Origin: Platycnemis pennipes
Taxonomy: Eukaryota > Arthropoda > Insecta > Odonata > Platycnemididae
Assembly (NCBI GenBank): GCA_933228895.1
Contig: OW121857.1
Coordinates: 78,239,672 to 78,303,671, forward strand
Reading direction: 5' to 3'
DNA: 64,000 nt
Shown in pieces: positions 57,578 to 64,000 of this stretch. The position numbers and the translations under genes were made by a program. The notes under the pieces are model-generated. The model saw nothing but the letters and a program-made list of their open reading frames with translations, was not told where the DNA came from and ran no database searches. The first letter of the stretch is position 1, and each line of letters opens with the position of its first letter.

Positions 57578-59341
57578 CATAGTGACAACATATGTATCAT
57601 GGAAAATATTTTTAAATTTAATGTGTAAAACAATATATTCTAAAATAATTGTAAAAACTCTGTACATTTTTGAGGCTTCTAAATGTTTTCATTTAAGTTA
57701 TTTGGTGTAATTAATTTTCGGCATTATTTTTCCCATGCATAGGTACCACCTATATATGTTCAATATATGTATTGTGCTGTGTAATTGCATATGGAATCAC
57801 TTGTGGTATATGTATTACCAAAGTACAGATCAGGTCAAATTATCACAGCTATAAGGTGGGAATTTAATCTGAATCTAGATACAACATTATGGCCAAAGTC
57901 AAGGGTGGCACATATGAAGCAGAATCAGGCTTTAAAGAAGTTCTCACGTGAAAATATTTTGTTATTGTTTGGTTATTGTGCTTTGTGATAGATTATAGGC
58001 TCTATACTACCATATAGGCTGTGTGTGCATGTTGTGTTGGCAGCTGTGTAGGCTGCCTGTGCAATGTCAACCAGGTGGGGTTGGAGTGATGAGCGTGGAG
58101 GAATTTCGTTGTGTCTTGCGAGCTACAGTTGTCCATTATAGATAGACTAGCAATGTATTCTATCCTTGTACATACAACCAAGCTATCAATGCTTGGAACT
58201 GGACACATAAGGTTTAATTACAGTCCTTGTGTATGCAACGACATAATAACCATAATGATGAATGAAAGATAATTCTTATGTAACCTCCTCTAAAAATTAC
58301 CTTTGGTATCAGGAATCCCGTTTTAGTTAGTGCCTAGTTATGCATTGCCCTAGCATGTCAAAGTATGTTCAATTCACAGTCTAGTTGGTCTTTTTCCTCT
58401 GGCAACTTTCTCTACACTTTTTTATATTGTTTTATAGTTATTTTCAAATCTTATAAAATGTACAAACAACTTTGATCGTACTATCAGCTAGTTTTCATTT
58501 TAAAAAATATTTGAAATTATTCTCAACTTTTTCAACAATTCTTTTAATTAGTACTAAAATAAAACTAAATTTAATTTATTTTGGCGTGTAAATTAGGAGG
58601 AAATATCAATACCGATTATAGTTACATGAAACATATCACATTTGAGCCCATTAATACATTGTTTTGTATTTTTTGGATAAGAAAAAACTTTTTTGGTGCT
58701 GTTATACATAATAAAATCCGAACAAAAGTTTAAATGAAGGAAGCCATTAAGTGGAATTAATTAAAAGTTGAACATTTTTGTTGTGATCAAATTGGCGTTG
58801 TGGAAGAAGAATTTTGAAGAAATATCTTAAGAACGTAGACAATGAGCTAATGCCACAAAAGTTGAAAGATAATGAAAATTTGGTCTGTAAAATGCTTGGT
58901 GAATTTAAGTTGAAACCTGAAGGGGATGAAGTTTTTGAAAAGAATGAGAGAATACTGAACAGAATGCAGTCAACAGGAAGGTCCCTGTTTCTTTGCTTGG
59001 TGTGATTTGTGGTTCAATAGAAAGATTTTGAAGGTTAACCAAGACCTTGGTTTTGACTTCTCCCTCATTTCCCACTTTACTAATAAGTTTTTTTTTATTA
59101 TATTGGGGTAATTTAAATGATCATAGTTTATTCTAAGCTCTTGGATTTTTAGATATTTTAGCTTAGCGAATGTGATGTTTACTTTACTCAGTGTAATAAC
59201 TAAAGTAAATCTGTGTTGAGACTTGTCTCTTGGAGGCTGCATTGCTGTCTCTATCAATTATTTCTGTAATAAATGGCATTTGTAACCTTTGGTGGAATAA
59301 CTATCAGCTTTACTCTATGATTAGTCACACCTAGGAGGATA
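57578..59341 (+). other. Intron stretch, no element recognised
   Basis: AT-rich. Short frames at 57785-57988 and 58814-59005 carry no known domain. The second (MKKYLKNVDNELMPQKLKD) looks protein-like but lacks usable splice sites in phase and matches nothing I know. Confidence 0.3.
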
Positions 59342-60946
59342 CCCTGGCAAAAATAATCTCCTCCGTGGTGGGTAGGTGGAGTGTAGTGGAATATTAGTAC
59401 ACCTCGTGGAGTGTAGCTACCTGCCCTTTGCACTCCGTGGAGGGTAAGTGTACCTCCCATCTACACTCCCTGGTGTTCTCAGGGCTACCCCCCCACTTAC
59501 CTCTACCCTACCCAACGTGGAGTGTAAGGGAGGTGTCGCATTGCCCTCGCTCTACCGTTGCTTGAACATGCACGGCTTACTTGCCGCTTACCTTTACCTT
59601 AGGAAAAAACCATTCAAGCCATATTGAATTAAGGAAACTCTTATTTATCTCTCCTGGAGTTGAGCAAATATCAGTTATGTATATTCATAATGGCCATGCC
59701 TATTTTTATCCACAAAATGGTATTTGGGGAAATATTGTCGTAGGGGTGACGACATAGTGATTATCGACTTAGAAAAAGGCCGAGTCAGAATGCAATAATT
59801 TATTCTGGACAATAATGTACTTACATTGAATAAGAAAAGTTCTGCCTGAAACCGGGCTCGGGTAGGAACTCGGGAAGGCAGGGGGTCTCCGGGAATCGGG
59901 TAGAAGGCCTCCGGGAATCGGGTAAACCGGCCAAATGGCATGCACGGTTACGAACTCATAACCTTTCACACGCCGAATGGTCACTCTGCAGTAACCAGCC
60001 GGGGAGTCGGCGGTCACTCTGCAGTAACCAGCCGGGGAGTCGGCGGTCACTTTACAATAACCAGCCGGGGAGTCGGCGAGCGCGGTCACGAGTTCATAAC
60101 CAGAGCGCTCGCCGAATGGTCACTTTGCAATAACCCAGCCGGCAGCGCTCCACGCTTGCCTTTAACGGCACCCCTTATGCTCAGGGTTCTAGGGTCCTGG
60201 ACCTCCCGCGTGGCCGTCCGGTATGAGTACAGGGGCCGATGCCTGGCGCAAGCGACGCTCCCCTCCGACAATATTTTAAGGGTGCAAAATACCCCAGTGT
60301 CAGTATTTTAGTAAAGTTTATTCAATGTGTAGTGGTTATAATCATTTTCCTTTTCAATTTTGGTGCTAGGTGCAAGTAGAGTGATTTTTTTACGATAGCT
60401 AATTTGTCTGGCTACATAGTTACAGCTCCTCTGTACAATTTCATGCTCTAGTCAATGTTTTTGTGTACAGCTCGTGAACGCTTCCATTCACTTCATGATC
60501 GGTTCCAGCCTCCACAATTTGTAAACTTCCTTGTTGCATTTTACGATTTATTTCGCTTCGTAGATGCTTAGTCATGGTTCGTTCACATTCTGATTTGCTT
60601 CCTTGATGGTTTGTGTACACTTTCCTCTACAATATTTTTGCTAGGGTATCACTATGCTGAATACCAAGGAAATATTTTAGAGAAACAGATTTCAAGGCAT
60701 ATTGCCGCCTTAGCCTTCCACTACCCATGTCCTACACCTCAGGGAGTGTGTGGTATACCACTGCCCTACCCTTCCCCTACTCTCCAGGGGCATGAGTGCT
60801 ACCCTTCCACTACCCACGCCCTGCACCTCCTCTACCCTCGGATTTTCTAAATTATCCTTCCCTTACTGCCACTCAAGGGTAAGTTGTGGGTAGCACTACC
60901 ATCCACCTACTTCTCGTCATTTTCCTACAATTTATTTTTGCCAGGG
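59342..60946. mobile_element. TA-flanked inverted-repeat element with GC-rich tandem core
   Basis: The ends CCCTGGCAAAAATAA and its mirror are perfect over 15 bp, flanked by TA (59340-59341 and 60947-60948). An alternative right end (TATTTTTGCTAGGG) lies at about 60633-60646. Sub-end zones repeat GGAGTGTAG/CTACACTCC and CCACTACCC phrases. 59630-59745 is shared, in opposite orientation, with 49212-49345 of the element at 48864. Confidence 0.65.
59979..60142. repeat. 33-bp tandem repeat, three full copies plus a partial
   Basis: The unit GGTCACTCTGCAGTAACC-AGCCGGGGAGTCGGC occurs at 59979, 60012 and 60045 (the third with TTTACAATAACC), with a partial copy from about 60118. It lies inside the element at 59342-60946. 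A 123-codon plus-strand frame here mirrors the repeat and is not called as a gene. Confidence 0.8.
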
Positions 60947-61293
60947 TACTAATTGGTATATCCTCGTAGTTGTGATCTCTGCATCAGGTTCAAATTAATC
61001 CTCCTATTGGTAAGTTTTTGTGCCCAGGGAAGAGGCTTAGGTATCTTCATTTGTTACCGGTGATCAAGGTATTTCAGCTATACATTCAGAAATCTGATCT
61101 GATTCAATACTTTTGATATAAATATAAGCTGAATAAATGAAAAAAAATCAGTGAAAAGCTTACTTTTTGAGATTACGATTCTTGATCTATGAACCTCATT
61201 TATGTTGGAAAAAGTTTTACCTACCTAGAAATTGAGAATGATTAAATTGCTTTTTCAATGTTAATCTATAATAAACATATTTCATTTATCCAG

Positions 61294-61457
61294 GTGGTTG
61301 GCTTAGATTCAGTGGATGATGAGAGTAAACCAGAAAACCCATTGTTTGACAAAGATGTGCCTCCACCTGAGAAATGGGTTGAAGAAGAAAATCCTCCATA
61401 TGCTTACTACCAATACTACACTTTTGCTAACTTAGCAGTTTTGAATCACTTTCGCAG
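61294..61457 (+). CDS. AMP deaminase exon, [10 protein letters not shown] block
   Basis: Residues 404-457 and two bases of Arg458. It encodes [38 protein letters not shown] and [11 protein letters not shown]. Acceptor TTCATTTATCCAG, donor GCAG|GTAATA, phase 2. The block [11 protein letters not shown] and NPPYAYY-YY is invariant in the family. Confidence 0.97.
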
Positions 61458-61968
61458 GTAATATTGCTATATTTAAAGAGGATTTTAAAGTTTAAATAGT
61501 GTCAAATGGGCTTGTATTGGATCTTTTTAAATGGAATTGATTGTTACCATGCATCTGAATTTTTAATCCCACCCCATTGAAACATTGACATAGTGCTGTA
61601 CGGAAACAGAGTTGATGATTATACAAATTCAATCTAAATTTGTCATTAGTTGCTACATATTTGTAGTTTGATGTGAAATCATTTTGTTATTAATCTAGGA
61701 GTAAGTCATAACTTATGTATTTTTTTGAGAAGTACTTTTTTTCTGAGTCCGTTAAGGCATACATACTTTGTTTTCCTCAAAAATCTCCTTAATGACATCC
61801 TTTATTGTTAGATATGGTCATCTGTAGAATTTTCGGGAACCTAAAATTACTTGTTCTTCAAACTAACTAAAAATATTCTTGTAATATTCATTACAAAATA
61901 ATTAGCTGTTCGTAATGTGACTAATACGTTTTAGTAAATAAATAAATCTCATTTCACAATTTTTCCAG

Positions 61969-62089
61969 GGAGCAGGGTTTGAACACATTTGTTTTAAGAC
62001 CTCATTGTGGTGAGGCCGGACCAGTTCAGCATTTAGTGTGTGGGTTCTTATTGGCTGAAAACATATCTCACGGCCTACTCCTCAGGAAG
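61969..62089 (+). CDS. AMP deaminase exon with HCGEAG active-site motif
   Basis: The first base completes Arg458; residues 459-498. It encodes [20 protein letters not shown], then [20 protein letters not shown]. His470 (62003-62005) is a zinc ligand, Glu473 the catalytic glutamate and His492 (62069-62071) the catalytic histidine; the 22-residue gap between H470 and H492 equals that of the plant enzyme. Acceptor ATTTTTCCAG, donor AAG|GTGAGT, phase 0. Confidence 0.98.
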
Positions 62090-62671
62090 GTGAGTTAGTT
62101 TGCATTGAGATGGTCATTGGAAAGGGAGAGAAACATTTTTTCCATGATTCTTTGAAAACCTTATCATTCATTGAATTCCTGCCAACATAGAAATTAAAAT
62201 GTATTTAACACTTCAGGTAAAATGCTTGAAAGTTGTATTAAAGATGAAAAAATTAAATCTTGGGAAGTTTGGATGTGATGCTAGTAACATACTAATGTTT
62301 AGTGAATATGGAAGAACCTGAACTGCTATATAATGCCATAATATTTATTAATTTTGCATTGAAGATAAAATTAAGTTAATAATTTGTTATGATTAACTCT
62401 TAGATCAGCAATGCTCTTTATAGGTGTCACACTTTAATAGAAACTCAATATTTTTTTGTTGCATTCCTTATCACTCTATCCTACTTCATAAACATATGAT
62501 GAGGGTTACATGAAAAAAAGAATAAAAAAACATTGTAGTCTGTCTTTGAAGCACTGGGTCAGATTTATAGAATTTATTTTTTGCACATACATATTATCAT
62601 ATTAAAATGTTGTTCTGAAATGGTTTTGTGGCACATCTTGTTTTTGCTTTAAAATTATTTTTGTGCTTTAG

Positions 62672-64000
<1,329 letters not shown>

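Noticed and set aside
57190..57582. Histidine/cysteine-rich open frames on both strands
   Set aside because: They are translations of the CACACTGTG modules of a MITE.
59940..60311. 123-codon frame with SAVTSRGVGG repeats
   Set aside because: It is the translation of the 33-bp tandem repeat inside a transposable element.

Overview
The window is animal nuclear DNA, most likely from an arthropod and probably an insect. It is AT-rich, has GT-AG introns of 86 bp to more than 8 kb, and is packed with transposon remains. The only cellular protein gene I can support is the plus-strand gene for AMP deaminase (AMPD2-type, insect-like by its protein wording). Ten constitutive exons lie between 30425 and 62845. 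They join in perfect phase into 556 codons that include all the zinc and catalytic residues of the family. The N-terminal exons (upstream, not found) and roughly the last 100 or more residues (beyond 64000) are missing.

Layout. 1-15 kb: decayed RTE-type LINE tails, tRNA-derived SINEs, GC-rich islands, and a 4.2-kb inverted-repeat transposon (4132-8314) with nearly identical 496-bp inner arms around a broken transposase-like gene. 15.3-19.3 kb: a 5S-rRNA-headed SINE with a 12-bp target duplication, split at its TTAA by a piggyBac element. The piggyBac's own N-terminal half is replaced by an RTE reverse-transcriptase fragment. 19-30 kb: more SINE and LINE pieces, an inverted-repeat element (25983-27020), and a CpG-richer patch (28790-29430) that could be regulatory. 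From 30.4 kb to the end: AMP deaminase exons separated by introns full of TTAA-flanked, TA-flanked and hAT-type elements.

The most interesting biology is in the first AMP deaminase intron of the window. Three small open segments (102, 114 and 99 bp) each have splice sites, a length divisible by three, and the same 1-1 phase as the constitutive junction they would interrupt. They look like a set of cassette exons that could insert up to 105 acidic, serine-rich residues just ahead of the catalytic domain, in any combination, without breaking the frame.

The second theme is a group of non-autonomous inverted-repeat elements in the introns (47-61 kb). Their interiors are built from short self-complementary motifs, and two of them share an internal core. 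All family assignments come from reading the sequence; no database search was possible.
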